Part shown: piece by piece, positions 9,233 through 18,174 of the stretch
Layout of the letters: the number at the start of each line of letters is the position of its first letter
Numbering within the stretch: the first letter of the stretch is position 1
Assembly (NCBI GenBank): GCA_024233005.1
Contig: JACKQE010000008.1
Location: 177,526 to 241,525, forward strand
Direction: 5' to 3'
DNA length: 64,000 bases
Origin: Akkermansiaceae bacterium
Lineage (GTDB): Bacteria > Verrucomicrobiota > Verrucomicrobiia > Verrucomicrobiales > DEV007
Notes under the pieces: model-generated
What the model was told of the DNA's origin: nothing
The model's input: the letters and a program-made list of their open reading frames with translations, nothing else
Database searches by the model: none
Program-made: the position numbers and the translations under genes

Positions 9233-9832
9233 ATGCATTCAGATTGGGAACAACATTACCGCGAAGGCCACATGCCCTGGGACAAGGGACAGGCCGCCCC
9301 GCCGCTCCTGGAATATCTCGAACGCCACGAACCGCCGGTCGGCCGCATTCTGGTGCCGGGCTGCGGACTCGGTCACGATGTGCGGGCCCTCGCCCAGGCT
9401 TCCCCCGGGTCCGAAGTCATCGGTTTGGACATCTCTCCGACGGCGGTCAGCAAAGCCAAGGAAATGGCCGCGGTAGGGCGGGAAACCTACGTCGAGGGCG
9501 ATCTTTTCGCCCTGCCCGAGGAGTGGTCCGGGAGCTTCGACGCCTTCTGGGAGCACACCTGTTTCTGCGCCATTGATCCAGGGATGCGGGATGCCTACGT
9601 CGCGGCCGTGACCGGATTGTTGCGCCCCGGGGGAATTTTCTTCGCGGTGTTCTATCTGGATCCCTATGACGACGAGCATCAGGCTGGGGACGGCCCTCCC
9701 CACGGCGTGACTGCGGAGGAGCTCGACGCGCGGTTTGGTCGTGATTTTGTGATCGAGGACCGCTGGACGCCCACCCGATCCTATGCAGGGCGGGAAGGCT
9801 GCGAAGAGGTGCGGCGCTACCGACGGAAGTGA
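9233..9832 (+). CDS. TPMT-like SAM-dependent methyltransferase
   Basis: The product is 199 residues and begins MHSDWEQHYREGHMPWDKG, the typical opening of bacterial thiopurine methyltransferase-like proteins (W..RY..G..PWD). Motif I for S-adenosylmethionine is ILVPGCGLGHDV near residue 43, followed by the acidic VIGLDIS. The WEHTCFCAIDP segment and LLRPGGIFFAVFY are further family marks. The ATG at 9233 is chosen because upstream in-frame residues are not conserved-looking. The acceptor is unknown; relatives methylate thiol, selenium or tellurium compounds or small metabolites. The next gene starts 12 bases downstream, so the pair may be co-transcribed. Confidence 0.85.
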   Translation: MHSDWEQHYREGHMPWDKGQAAPPLLEYLERHEPPVGRILVPGCGLGHDVRALAQASPGSEVIGLDISPTAVSKAKEMAAVGRETYVEGDLFALPEEWSGSFDAFWEHTCFCAIDPGMRDAYVAAVTGLLRPGGIFFAVFYLDPYDDEHQAGDGPPHGVTAEELDARFGRDFVIEDRWTPTRSYAGREGCEEVRRYRRK

Positions 9833-9844
9833 ACTTCGGGGCCC

Positions 9845-11107
9845 ATGGAAACCAACGCCTACTTCTGGGTTATTCTGCTGGCTCTGGTCACCACCTTCGC
9901 CGTGGAAAGCACCGTGGGTTGGCTCAACCAAAGGGCGAGGACTGCGGAAGTGCCCGTTCCGTTCCGCGATGTGATCGATGCTGACCGCTACGAGGCCTCC
10001 CACCGTTATGGCGCCGAGGGATTTCGTTTTCAAACGATCCAAAGTGCGGTCATGCTGACGGTCACCCTGGCTTTCTGGTTGGGCGGGGGATTCCCCTGGC
10101 TGGAGGGGTGGGCCCGCCATTTCGGAAAGGGGCCGGTGGTGACCGGAATGATCGGGCTCATGACCCTGGGGGCCGGTCTCTACCTGATCGGGTTGCCTTT
10201 CCAAATCTATGACACTTTTGTCCACGAGGCCCGGTTTGGCTTCAACCAGACCACCTGGAGCACCTTCATCTTCGATCAAATCAAGGCCCTGCTCCTGGGA
10301 GCGCTTATCGGGGTTCCTCTGCTGGCTCTCCTGCTGTTGCTCTTTGAGAGGGTTCCTCAAGCCTGGCTATGGGGATGGATGGCCGTCACGCTGTTGTCCT
10401 TTTTCGTGACCTGGATCGCTCCGGTCTGGATCATGCCCTTGTTCAACAAGTTTACCCGTCTGGAGGATGGGGAGCTCAAAACCGCGATCTTCGATCTGGC
10501 CCGTCAGCAGGACTTTCCCATCGATGAGGTCTATGTGATCGATGGCTCGAAGCGCTCCAGCAAAGCCAATGCTTTTTTCACGGGGTTCGGGAAAACGAAG
10601 CGGATCGCCCTGTTCGACACCTTGGTCAACGGTCAGACCGTGCCGGAATTGACCGCCGTGCTGGCCCATGAGATCGGGCATTACAAAAAGAAACACATCG
10701 TCCAACAAATGATCGCGGGCATCCTCACCACTGGGGTGCTTTTTTTCCTGCTGGGCTGGTTTCTCCGAAATGAGGGGCTCTCGAAGGCCTTCGGGGTTCA
10801 AGTGCCGTCAGTCTGGCTGGGGTTGGTGTTTTTCGGCCTGCTTTTCCAACCCGCCAATTGGGTCCTTGGCCTCGCGACGAACGCCTGGAGCCGGGCTCAT
10901 GAATACGAGGCGGATGCCTTCGCTGCCACGGCGACGGGGAATCCTGTCGCGATGATCACGGCTTTGAAAAAACTGGGGCGCGACAATCTCGCCAACCTGA
11001 GCCCTCATCCCCTGCAGGTGGTGCTGCATTACACCCATCCGCCCTTGGGCGACCGGATTGCGGCCTTGGAAAAGATGGCCGCACCCAAGGCGAACAAAAC
11101 TCCCTAA
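9845..11107 (+). CDS. M48 family (Ste24-like) membrane metalloprotease
   Basis: This 420-residue protein has the full CAAX-protease-1 layout: several N-terminal membrane segments, then HEIGHYKKKH at about residues 275-284, where His275, Glu276 and His279 form the zinc HExxH motif. The glutamate ligand lies in HEYEADAFA further on. IDGSKRSSKANAFFTGFG precedes the active site as in Ste24 and HtpX-like proteins. It probably acts in membrane protein quality control. It starts 12 bases after the methyltransferase and is followed after 27 bases by a single-pass membrane protein on the same strand, consistent with one transcript. Confidence 0.93.
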   Translation: METNAYFWVILLALVTTFAVESTVGWLNQRARTAEVPVPFRDVIDADRYEASHRYGAEGFRFQTIQSAVMLTVTLAFWLGGGFPWLEGWARHFGKGPVVTGMIGLMTLGAGLYLIGLPFQIYDTFVHEARFGFNQTTWSTFIFDQIKALLLGALIGVPLLALLLLLFERVPQAWLWGWMAVTLLSFFVTWIAPVWIMPLFNKFTRLEDGELKTAIFDLARQQDFPIDEVYVIDGSKRSSKANAFFTGFGKTKRIALFDTLVNGQTVPELTAVLAHEIGHYKKKHIVQQMIAGILTTGVLFFLLGWFLRNEGLSKAFGVQVPSVWLGLVFFGLLFQPANWVLGLATNAWSRAHEYEADAFAATATGNPVAMITALKKLGRDNLANLSPHPLQVVLHYTHPPLGDRIAALEKMAAPKANKTP

Positions 11108-11134
11108 TTCGGAACCCTGCCCACCACTGCCCCC

Positions 11135-11779
11135 ATGAGCGAAGACCAATCCGGATCCACGCCTGAAAAAACAGAGGAAAGCTCCACCGTTCCTCCGGTG
11201 CCACCTCCGGTGAATCTGCCCAAACCGGATGGTCTGAATGTGCCCAAATTGCATGTCGAAGGCGACAGCGAAGGCAAGGGGAAACCGAAGCAGGGCCGAC
11301 GGGAGGAGGAAGCCACGCATCCCAGCGAAATGTTCAACCGGTCGAAAGTCCGGGAGGAAAAAGAGGCCCGCAAGGGCGGCTGTGGCTGCCTGTCGACCTT
11401 CTTCATGGGGTTGGTGCTTCTGGGCATCGCCGTGGGAGGCACCGTCTACTGGACTTTGAGACCCTTTGAAGACCGGGGGTTTGCGCGGGTCAACCAGGCC
11501 TCCGTGGTGACCGAAGCCCCAACCGAAAACACGATCTACCTTGGATGGGCGGTGAATTATGAAGCGCCGGCTACCGCGACCGAGCTGTGTATTGTTGCGG
11601 GAAAAGCGGAACTCGGGGGAGAGTTTTCCGGGAAGGTGTATTTTCGCGGGGGGGTTCTGCTGCTCAAAAAAGGGGCGAAGTTCCCCGCCGGTTTGGATGT
11701 TCAAGCGGGCCAACTCCTCGATGAAGGCGCGGAGCTTGAGGAGGGGCAGCCCTCCGGCACCGTGTTGAGCCGGGAATAG
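11135..11779 (+). CDS. Single-pass membrane protein, Pro-rich N-terminus
   Basis: This 214-residue protein is not recognised. Residues 1-75 are polar and proline- and charge-rich. A GGCGC motif precedes one transmembrane helix at about 86-106 (LSTFFMGLVLLGIAVGGTVYW). The C-terminal 100 residues are predicted extracytoplasmic and contain LYFRGG-like beta segments with repeated short hydrophobic turns (ATELCIVAGKAELGGEFSGKVYFRGGVLLL would fit a small right-handed beta or bactofilin-like repeat, but this is weak). The spacing behind the M48 protease gene suggests linked expression. Confidence 0.65.
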   Translation: MSEDQSGSTPEKTEESSTVPPVPPPVNLPKPDGLNVPKLHVEGDSEGKGKPKQGRREEEATHPSEMFNRSKVREEKEARKGGCGCLSTFFMGLVLLGIAVGGTVYWTLRPFEDRGFARVNQASVVTEAPTENTIYLGWAVNYEAPATATELCIVAGKAELGGEFSGKVYFRGGVLLLKKGAKFPAGLDVQAGQLLDEGAELEEGQPSGTVLSRE

Positions 11780-11940
11780 CCACGCATCGGCTGGGATGGC
11801 AGCCGATGCCCTCGTGATGCCGGCCTTCCTGCTCCATGAGCTGGAGGGGTGGTTCGGACGAGATCCGGGATCTCAATGCCACCTGATCGCGTCCCGTCCG
11901 GGGATTGACATCCGTTGGGCCGCTTGGTTGACTGGGAGGC

Positions 11941-12699
11941 ATGCGACTTGCCGACCTTACCTGGCCCGATATTGATTCCCTGAACCGCGACCTTCCGGTG
12001 CTCATTCCCGTGGCCGCGCTGGAGCAGCACGGCCGGCACATGCCGGTTTTCACCGACAGCCTCCTCATGGGGGAGGTCGCCCGGCGGGCCGAGAAGGTCC
12101 TTGGGCGCCATGCGCTCTTCGCTCCCTTGCAGTGGTTGGGAAATTCTCACCACCATCTCGACTTCCCCGGGACTCTCTCGGCGGAACCGCGTCTCTATTT
12201 GGATCTGCTTTGCGGGCTGGTGGAGAACTTTCTTCATCACGGTTTCCGGCGCGTGCTCATCATCAACGGTCATGGGGGCAATGACGTGCCCGGCAAACAG
12301 GCCATCTTCGAACTCCGGCAGCGGCATCGTGACCGGATGGATCTCCTTCTTCTGTTTGCCACCTACTGGCACCTCGCCCCCGGAGGACACGCCGCTCATC
12401 CGGATCTGCAGCAGCCTGAGATGGGACACGCCGGGGAGTGGGAGACTTCCATGGTCTTGCGCTTGGCACCGGAATTGGTGCGGGACCACCGGCAAGCACC
12501 AGATGTGCCATTCGGGCAGGGCTTTGAGCCGGCCAGTCGTGGCTGGACCATGCGCGACCGTTCCGAACCCGGTCACATAGGTCGTCCAGCCCTGGCCACT
12601 CCGGAGAAAGGGGAGGCTTTGTTCGAGCATTTCACTTCCGGATTGGTGCGGCTGGTGGAGCGAATGGAGGCCTGGGACGGCGTCACGTGGGATGGATGA
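11941..12699 (+). CDS. Creatininase family amidohydrolase
   Basis: The protein has 252 residues, the usual family length. The start MRLADLTWPDIDSL is followed by VLIPVAALEQHGRHMPVFTDS, the classic E-Q-H-G and T-D metal-ligand motif, then LGNSHHHLDFPGTLS and RVLIINGHGGNDVP. Family members hydrolyse cyclic or linear amides such as creatinine or formamidopyrimidine intermediates with two metal ions; the substrate here is unknown. An MFS transporter follows after 22 bases and then a class V aminotransferase, so the three may handle an imported nitrogen compound (inference). Confidence 0.9.
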   Translation: MRLADLTWPDIDSLNRDLPVLIPVAALEQHGRHMPVFTDSLLMGEVARRAEKVLGRHALFAPLQWLGNSHHHLDFPGTLSAEPRLYLDLLCGLVENFLHHGFRRVLIINGHGGNDVPGKQAIFELRQRHRDRMDLLLLFATYWHLAPGGHAAHPDLQQPEMGHAGEWETSMVLRLAPELVRDHRQAPDVPFGQGFEPASRGWTMRDRSEPGHIGRPALATPEKGEALFEHFTSGLVRLVERMEAWDGVTWDG

Positions 12700-12721
12700 G
12701 AGGCTCCGTCGGAACTGAATC

Positions 12722-13990
12722 ATGATCATGGAAAACAAGGCGGGTCTGGGCAGGCGGGGATGGACAGTGAGCATTCTGCTGCTCATGGCCACGATGTTGA
12801 ACTACATGGACCGCCAGACTCTGGCGAATCTGGCGCCCCGGATCATCGATGAGTTTGGTCTGACCAAAGAACAGTATGGCACTGTGGAATCCCTATTCTC
12901 CTACGCCTTCGCAGGAGGCTCCCTCTTTTTTGGATTTGTCGCTGACCGTCTCCCGGTCCGGTGGCTCTATCCGGTGGTGCTCATCCTGTGGTCCGGGGTG
13001 GGCATGCTGACGGGGCTGGTCCACGACTATCCCCAGCTTCTCGTCTGCCGGGTGGCTCTCGGATTTTGCGAAGCCGGGCACTGGCCCTGTGCCCTCATCA
13101 CCACCCAGGCCCTGATCTCGAGCGGAGGGCGCACCTTCAGCAACAGTCTGCTCCAAAGCGGAGCCTCCCTCGGCGCGGTGCTGACCCCGGTCATCATCCG
13201 CTGGCTCGTCGCGGGAAACACGGCCGCGGGAGCCTGGCGCGAACCGTTCCTTATCATCGGGGGCCTCGGTCTGGTCTGGGCCGCCGCTTGGTGGTTCCTC
13301 ATTTCTTCCCGCGATTTTCCCGCCCGAGGAGCGTTGCTGTTGGCCCGGCAGCGCGGACCGCACTGGGTCGGTCTTTTTGCGGACCGCCGCTTCTGGGCCG
13401 TTGCCGTCATGGTGGTGTGCATCAACATTCCCTGGCAGCTCGTCCGTGCCTGGCTGCCACTTTTCCTGCAGAAAGGCCGCGGCTACACCGAGTCCTTTGC
13501 GTTGGGGTTCAATGCCTCGTATTACCTAGCCACCGATGCGGGGTGCCTTCTCGCGGGGGCCGCCGCTCTCTGGCTGGTTCGGATCGGGTGGACCCCGCAT
13601 CGTTCCCGGTTGCTGGTCTATGGCATCTGCGCCGTCCTGACCGCCCTGACGGTGGTGGCCTCCCAACTGCCCCAAGGTTGGCAATTGCTGGCGGTGTTGC
13701 TGGTGGTGGGAGCCGCATCTTTGGGACTGTTTCCGTGTTACTATTCCTTCACTCAGGCCCTGAGCGAAAACCACGTCGGAAAGGCCACCGGATTGCTCGC
13801 GACCATTGGGTGGGTCGCTTCCGCTCCCACCCAGAAACTCTATGGCCGGTTGGTGGACCAGTCGGGATCTTATGATTCCGGATTTGCCGTCGTCGGACTG
13901 GCGCCGATCATCGCTCTGGTGACCATGCTGGTCCTCTGGCCGGGCAAATCTCCGGCTGAAGAACAAGCCGATCCTCCTTCCGAGAATTGA
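12722..13990 (+). CDS. MFS transporter, anion:cation symporter type
   Basis: This 422-residue protein has 12 hydrophobic segments. LMATMLNYMDRQTLANLAP in the first helix and FGFVADRLPVRWLYP, the loop 2-3 signature with G-x-x-x-D-R, fit the hexuronate/phthalate (ACS) branch of the major facilitator superfamily. GFCEAGHWPCALIT matches the helix 4 G-x-x-E-A motif of this branch. The substrate is probably an organic anion. It follows the creatininase gene closely and precedes the aminotransferase, suggesting uptake linked to that catabolism. Confidence 0.9.
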   Translation: MIMENKAGLGRRGWTVSILLLMATMLNYMDRQTLANLAPRIIDEFGLTKEQYGTVESLFSYAFAGGSLFFGFVADRLPVRWLYPVVLILWSGVGMLTGLVHDYPQLLVCRVALGFCEAGHWPCALITTQALISSGGRTFSNSLLQSGASLGAVLTPVIIRWLVAGNTAAGAWREPFLIIGGLGLVWAAAWWFLISSRDFPARGALLLARQRGPHWVGLFADRRFWAVAVMVVCINIPWQLVRAWLPLFLQKGRGYTESFALGFNASYYLATDAGCLLAGAAALWLVRIGWTPHRSRLLVYGICAVLTALTVVASQLPQGWQLLAVLLVVGAASLGLFPCYYSFTQALSENHVGKATGLLATIGWVASAPTQKLYGRLVDQSGSYDSGFAVVGLAPIIALVTMLVLWPGKSPAEEQADPPSEN

Positions 13991-14063
13991 AATTCCGAAC
14001 GCGCAAGCTACGTCACCTCCCGGTCCGGTTCCCTCCCCATCATACCCATCCACCATTTCCACC

Positions 14064-15191
14064 ATGCTCACTCCCGAGTCCCGTGCGCTAGACTTTCCGG
14101 CCCTCGAGGGGCAGGCCTACCTCAACACCGCCGCCGAAAGCATTCCCCCGCAAGTGGTCCATGAGGCCTTGGAGGAATACTGGCGGCACAAACAGATGGG
14201 GATGGCGGGACGGGATTTTCACTTTCCCCGGGTGGAGGCCTGCCGTCTTTCGGCCGCAACGTTGCTGGGCAGATCTCCCGACGAGATCGGTTTTTGCTCC
14301 TGCAGTTCCGAAGCCTACAACTTGTTGGCCTCGGCGCTGGATCTGGGGGCGGGTGATGAAGTCGTGGTCACTGATCTCGATTTCCCTGCCGGGGCCACTC
14401 CCTGGCTGACCGCTCCCCGTCCGCCCGTGACCCGGGTCTGGCGCGCGCGCGGCGGAGCGCTTCGGGTGGATGATCTAGCTCCTTTGCTATCTGAAAGCAC
14501 CCGGCTGGTCCAGGTATCCCTCGTCAGTTTTTACAATGGCTACCGCATGGACTGGGCGGAATTCCGCGATCTGGTGCGGCGGCTGGCTCCAGGAGCCCTG
14601 CTCTCGGTCGATATCACCCAGGCGTTCGGTCGCGTCGAGTTGGACTGCCACGATGCGGACATTCTCATTTCCAGCACCCACAAGTGGCTCCTCGCTCTGC
14701 ACGGCGGCTGCGTGGTGGTCATTCCGGGAGCATCGGCCGACAGGCTGACCACCCGTGCGGGAGGCTGGTATCATTTGGACAATGCCTTTGCCGCCGATCG
14801 CTTCGATCGCGCCGTGGTCAAGCGGGGCGCCGCGAGTTTTTCCGTCGGCATGCCCAATTTTGCCGCGCTCTATGGTCTGCAGGCGGCGCTGGACTATCTT
14901 GCCGCGGTGGGCGTGGCGGAAATTGCCCGCCGTGCCGATCCACTTGTGCGGCGTCTCCAGGACGGTCTGGAGGAACTGCGCATCCAGCCCCTGGCACCCC
15001 GGCAGGACGTGGGTGGCTCCGGCATTGTCGCCATCACCCATCCGCGTTCCGAGGCGATCCACGAGGCGTTGGAACGCGACAAGGTGCATGTCATGCACCA
15101 TGCGGGGCGCCTCAGAATCGCGGTGCATGGCTACAACACCGAAGAAGACGTGGACCGCCTGCTCCGGGTTCTGCGCAGTTTCGCCGGGTGA
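14064..15191 (+). CDS. Class V PLP-dependent aminotransferase
   Basis: This 375-residue protein is of the cysteine desulfurase/isopenicillin N epimerase-like class. YLNTAAESIPP near residue 20 is the N-terminal fold I signature. LVSFYNGYRMDW near 153 and LLSVDITQAFGR near 180 hold the PLP-binding Asp, and ISSTHKWLLALHGG gives the Schiff-base Lys at about residue 207. The C-terminal small domain is present, so it looks complete. There is no active-site Cys loop typical of NifS/SufS that I can see, so a desulfurase role is less likely than transamination, elimination or epimerisation. Its neighbours suggest amino or amide catabolism. Confidence 0.87.
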   Translation: MLTPESRALDFPALEGQAYLNTAAESIPPQVVHEALEEYWRHKQMGMAGRDFHFPRVEACRLSAATLLGRSPDEIGFCSCSSEAYNLLASALDLGAGDEVVVTDLDFPAGATPWLTAPRPPVTRVWRARGGALRVDDLAPLLSESTRLVQVSLVSFYNGYRMDWAEFRDLVRRLAPGALLSVDITQAFGRVELDCHDADILISSTHKWLLALHGGCVVVIPGASADRLTTRAGGWYHLDNAFAADRFDRAVVKRGAASFSVGMPNFAALYGLQAALDYLAAVGVAEIARRADPLVRRLQDGLEELRIQPLAPRQDVGGSGIVAITHPRSEAIHEALERDKVHVMHHAGRLRIAVHGYNTEEDVDRLLRVLRSFAG

Positions 15192-15277
15192 TTCCGCCCT
15201 GGGAGGGCGGTCGAGCTGAACGTAGGCCCGTCTCGACATCGGTCGACGGGTCTGTTACCTTGCCAATTCTCCATCCC

Positions 15278-17701
15278 ATGCATCGTTTCCCACTTGTCCT
15301 CGCCATTCTTGGCCTGTCATCCTGCCCGCTCACCGCTCAGGAGTCGTGGAGCGGGATCTACCCGCATCTCGCCTATTTCAATCAGGAGGGGGAATGCGGC
15401 ACCGGAGCCGTGGTGCCCTGGGCGGACCGTCTCTGGGTCGTGACGTATGCCCCCCACGCTCCCAAAGGATCCACCGACAAACTCTACGAAATCACGAACG
15501 ATCTCCGGCAAATCGTCCGACCCGAGAGCATCGGGGGAACGCCGGCGAACCGGATGATCCACCGCGAGTCGGGTCAGCTTTTCATCGGACCCTACGTGAT
15601 CGACGCCCAGCGGAAGGTCCGGACCATTCCCTATAGCACTATGTTCGGCCGACCCACCGGGAATGCCCGGCATCTCACCGATCCGGCGGGCAAGCTCTAT
15701 GTGGCCACGATGGAGGAGGGCGTCTACGAGGTCGACGTCAGGACCCTGGCCGTGACCAGGCTCTGGGCCGACGAAGCCGACACCAGCGGAGGAAAGCATG
15801 CCGACCTGCCCGGCTACCATGGCAAAGGATTTTACATGGGCCAGGGGCGTCTGGTCTATGCGAACAACGGGGACCACGCCAAGGAGGCCTTGAGCGATCC
15901 GACCGTTCCTTCCGGAGTGCTGGCGGAATGGGATGGGAAGTCCGATGCCTGGACGGTGGTGAGACGGGCGCAATTCACCGAAGTCACCGGGCCGGGCGGC
16001 ATTCAGGGGAGTGATCATCCGGAGACGGATCCGGTCTGGTGTGTCGGATGGGATGCGCGGTCTCTCCTGCTCACGGTGTTGGACCGGGGGCAATGGCACA
16101 CCTGGCGGCTCCCCAAAGCCAGTCACAGCTACGACGGAGCCCATGGGTGGAATACCGAGTGGCCCCGCATTCGCGACATTGGCGAGAAGGATCTGCTGAT
16201 GACGATGCACGGCATGTTTTGGCGATTTCCCCGGGACTTTTCCGCGACCCAAAGTGCGGGCATTTCCGCGAGATCGACCTATTTGAAAGTGGTCGGGGAC
16301 TTCTGCCGCTGGCAGGACCGCCTTGTCCTGGGATGTGATGACACCGCCCACAACGAATTTCTCAACAAGCGGCGGGCCAAAGGCGCTATCGCCGCCCCCC
16401 AGTCCCAGTCGAACCTGTGGTTTTTGGAACCGGCGCAACTGGACCGATTGGGTCCGGTGATTGCCCGCGGAGCCGTTTGGTTGCAGGACGAGGTTCCTGC
16501 AGGGGCGGTCAGCGATCCCTACCTGTTTGCCGGGGTGGGGCGCCGGGCGCTGCATCTGGCCCAGGAGGGAGGCGAGGCGCAGGATGTCACCCTGGAAATC
16601 GACGAAAAAGGCGACGGGCAGTGGCAACCCTTGCAAAAGGTCAGCCTGCCGGCCGGGGGAAACGTTTGGACCGCCTTTTCCGATGAGACTCCGGGTGCCT
16701 GGATCCGTCTCAAAATGGAGGCCTCCGCGCAAAAAGTAACCGCCTGGTTCACGGGGGCCGGCGAGGCGCCCCCGGTTGTGCCCCCCGCTCCCATGTTCGA
16801 AGGCTTGGCCGGTCCTGACACGAATGACGTGACGGGAGGGATTGTCCGGGCCCGGGATCACGACCAGCGCACCCTCCACTTTGCCGCCCGGGGTCCCGAA
16901 GGTCCGATTGGGGCCTACACGCTGGATGCTGAGTTGAAACTCACCCCCAGCAAGGACCAGGGAGAGGCTGCCTGGTTGGAAAAAAATGCCGCCATTCCCA
17001 ACCGGAAAGGCGTGTTGGAGGTCGACGAGGCCTCTGTCGTTTATACCAATGACAAAGGCCATCGCTTCCGGTTGCCCCGGTGCGGAGACGCGCGGTTTGA
17101 CAAAGACGGCCCTCTCGGTGGGGAGCGGCTCTGCCGCGAGGTGTCAACGGAGCGCGATCTCTTCAACTGCCACGGCACCTTTTATGAACTGCCGGCGGAG
17201 AATGCGGGAGGATTTGCCCGGGTCCGTCCGGTGGCGACGCATGGACGGCGCATCCAGGATTTTTGCAGCTACCGCGGATTGCTCGTACTTTCCGGAGTTC
17301 GCCATGGAGCGGCGTTGGAGAACCGTCACCTCATCCGCTCCAGCGACGGCAAGACCGCGCTCTGGGTGGGAGCCATCGATGACATCTGGCAACTCGGCAA
17401 ACCCACGGGCCATGGGGGCCCCTGGCTCAACACGCCCGTGGCAGCGGGACAAGTCTCCGACCCCTACCTGATGACGGGGTATGACCAAAAGAAGCTCACC
17501 CTGAGCGCGGATGTCGCCAGCTCCATAACCCTGGAAGTGGATCTTTCAGGAATGGGAGACTGGGTGGTCTGGAAGACCTTTGAGTTGGAAGGATCGGGAA
17601 AACCGGTGGAATACCACTTCCCGGAAGCGTTTCAGGCCTATTGGGTCCGGTTCTCCAGCACGGTTCCGGCCAGAGTCAGCGCGCAGCTGGACTACCGTTG
17701 A
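15278..17701 (+). CDS. Large secreted beta-rich protein with internal duplication
   Basis: The ATG at 15278 starts a signal peptide (MHRFPLVLAILGLSSCPLTAQ); the frame is open upstream but overlaps the aminotransferase gene. The product is 807 residues. Two similar blocks are visible: SDPYLFAGVGRRALHL with VTLEIDEKGDGQW at about 409-450, and SDPYLMTGYDQKKLTL with VTLEVDLSGMGDW-like residues at about 725-765. Each is preceded by a related segment (MTMHGMFWRFP...DFCRWQDRLVLG and FNCHGTFYELP...DFCSYRGLLVLSG). The first 300 residues look like a beta-propeller. No enzyme motif is recognised. Confidence 0.7.
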   Translation: MHRFPLVLAILGLSSCPLTAQESWSGIYPHLAYFNQEGECGTGAVVPWADRLWVVTYAPHAPKGSTDKLYEITNDLRQIVRPESIGGTPANRMIHRESGQLFIGPYVIDAQRKVRTIPYSTMFGRPTGNARHLTDPAGKLYVATMEEGVYEVDVRTLAVTRLWADEADTSGGKHADLPGYHGKGFYMGQGRLVYANNGDHAKEALSDPTVPSGVLAEWDGKSDAWTVVRRAQFTEVTGPGGIQGSDHPETDPVWCVGWDARSLLLTVLDRGQWHTWRLPKASHSYDGAHGWNTEWPRIRDIGEKDLLMTMHGMFWRFPRDFSATQSAGISARSTYLKVVGDFCRWQDRLVLGCDDTAHNEFLNKRRAKGAIAAPQSQSNLWFLEPAQLDRLGPVIARGAVWLQDEVPAGAVSDPYLFAGVGRRALHLAQEGGEAQDVTLEIDEKGDGQWQPLQKVSLPAGGNVWTAFSDETPGAWIRLKMEASAQKVTAWFTGAGEAPPVVPPAPMFEGLAGPDTNDVTGGIVRARDHDQRTLHFAARGPEGPIGAYTLDAELKLTPSKDQGEAAWLEKNAAIPNRKGVLEVDEASVVYTNDKGHRFRLPRCGDARFDKDGPLGGERLCREVSTERDLFNCHGTFYELPAENAGGFARVRPVATHGRRIQDFCSYRGLLVLSGVRHGAALENRHLIRSSDGKTALWVGAIDDIWQLGKPTGHGGPWLNTPVAAGQVSDPYLMTGYDQKKLTLSADVASSITLEVDLSGMGDWVVWKTFELEGSGKPVEYHFPEAFQAYWVRFSSTVPARVSAQLDYR

Positions 17702-18174
17702 AAGCGGTTCACTGATTGTTGGGGCTCGCTGGAACGCTTGCAGAGTGCGCGGGGCGCTCTTTGTGCCGTGCCATACCATCCCGATCTGCGGAGGGAAGTC
17801 GCCGTCCCTCGAGAGCTCCGCATGGATCAGCCTGGATCGGTGTTGATGTCTGAGTGCGGCATCGCCATGGCCGCATCACCGAGGAGGCCGTGCCCACAGC
17901 GGATCTCCCTGCGCGAAAGGCCGCGCAAGCGTGACGAGACTGATCGCAAGCGCGGGCCTCCCATGACAAGAGCCGGGACCAGAAAGAAAGGAAACCGCCA
18001 CCCTACAAACTTGAAGGCACGTTTCGCCCGTCCTTGAGGCCTTCGGTCAGGCAATCCGCCTCCCATCAGTTCTTGTTCTTGGTCACGCGCTGCCCCACTG
18101 CGCAGTGAATAAGATCGGGCTTGCCAGGGTCTTACAATACGCAAAATTGAACCGCGCATCGAACTTCAAGAAAA
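17702..18174 (+). other. Gene-free interval
   Basis: This 473-base stretch holds short open frames only, none with a recognisable product or ribosome binding site. It presumably carries the promoter of the caspase-like gene at 18175; the last 60 bases are AT-richer. I see no tRNA, strong terminator or riboswitch. Confidence 0.5.

Noticed and set aside
14684..15277. A 198-codon N-terminal extension of the secreted protein at 15278
   Set aside because: It overlaps the class V aminotransferase in another frame, is Arg/Gly-rich in composition, and would bury the signal peptide.
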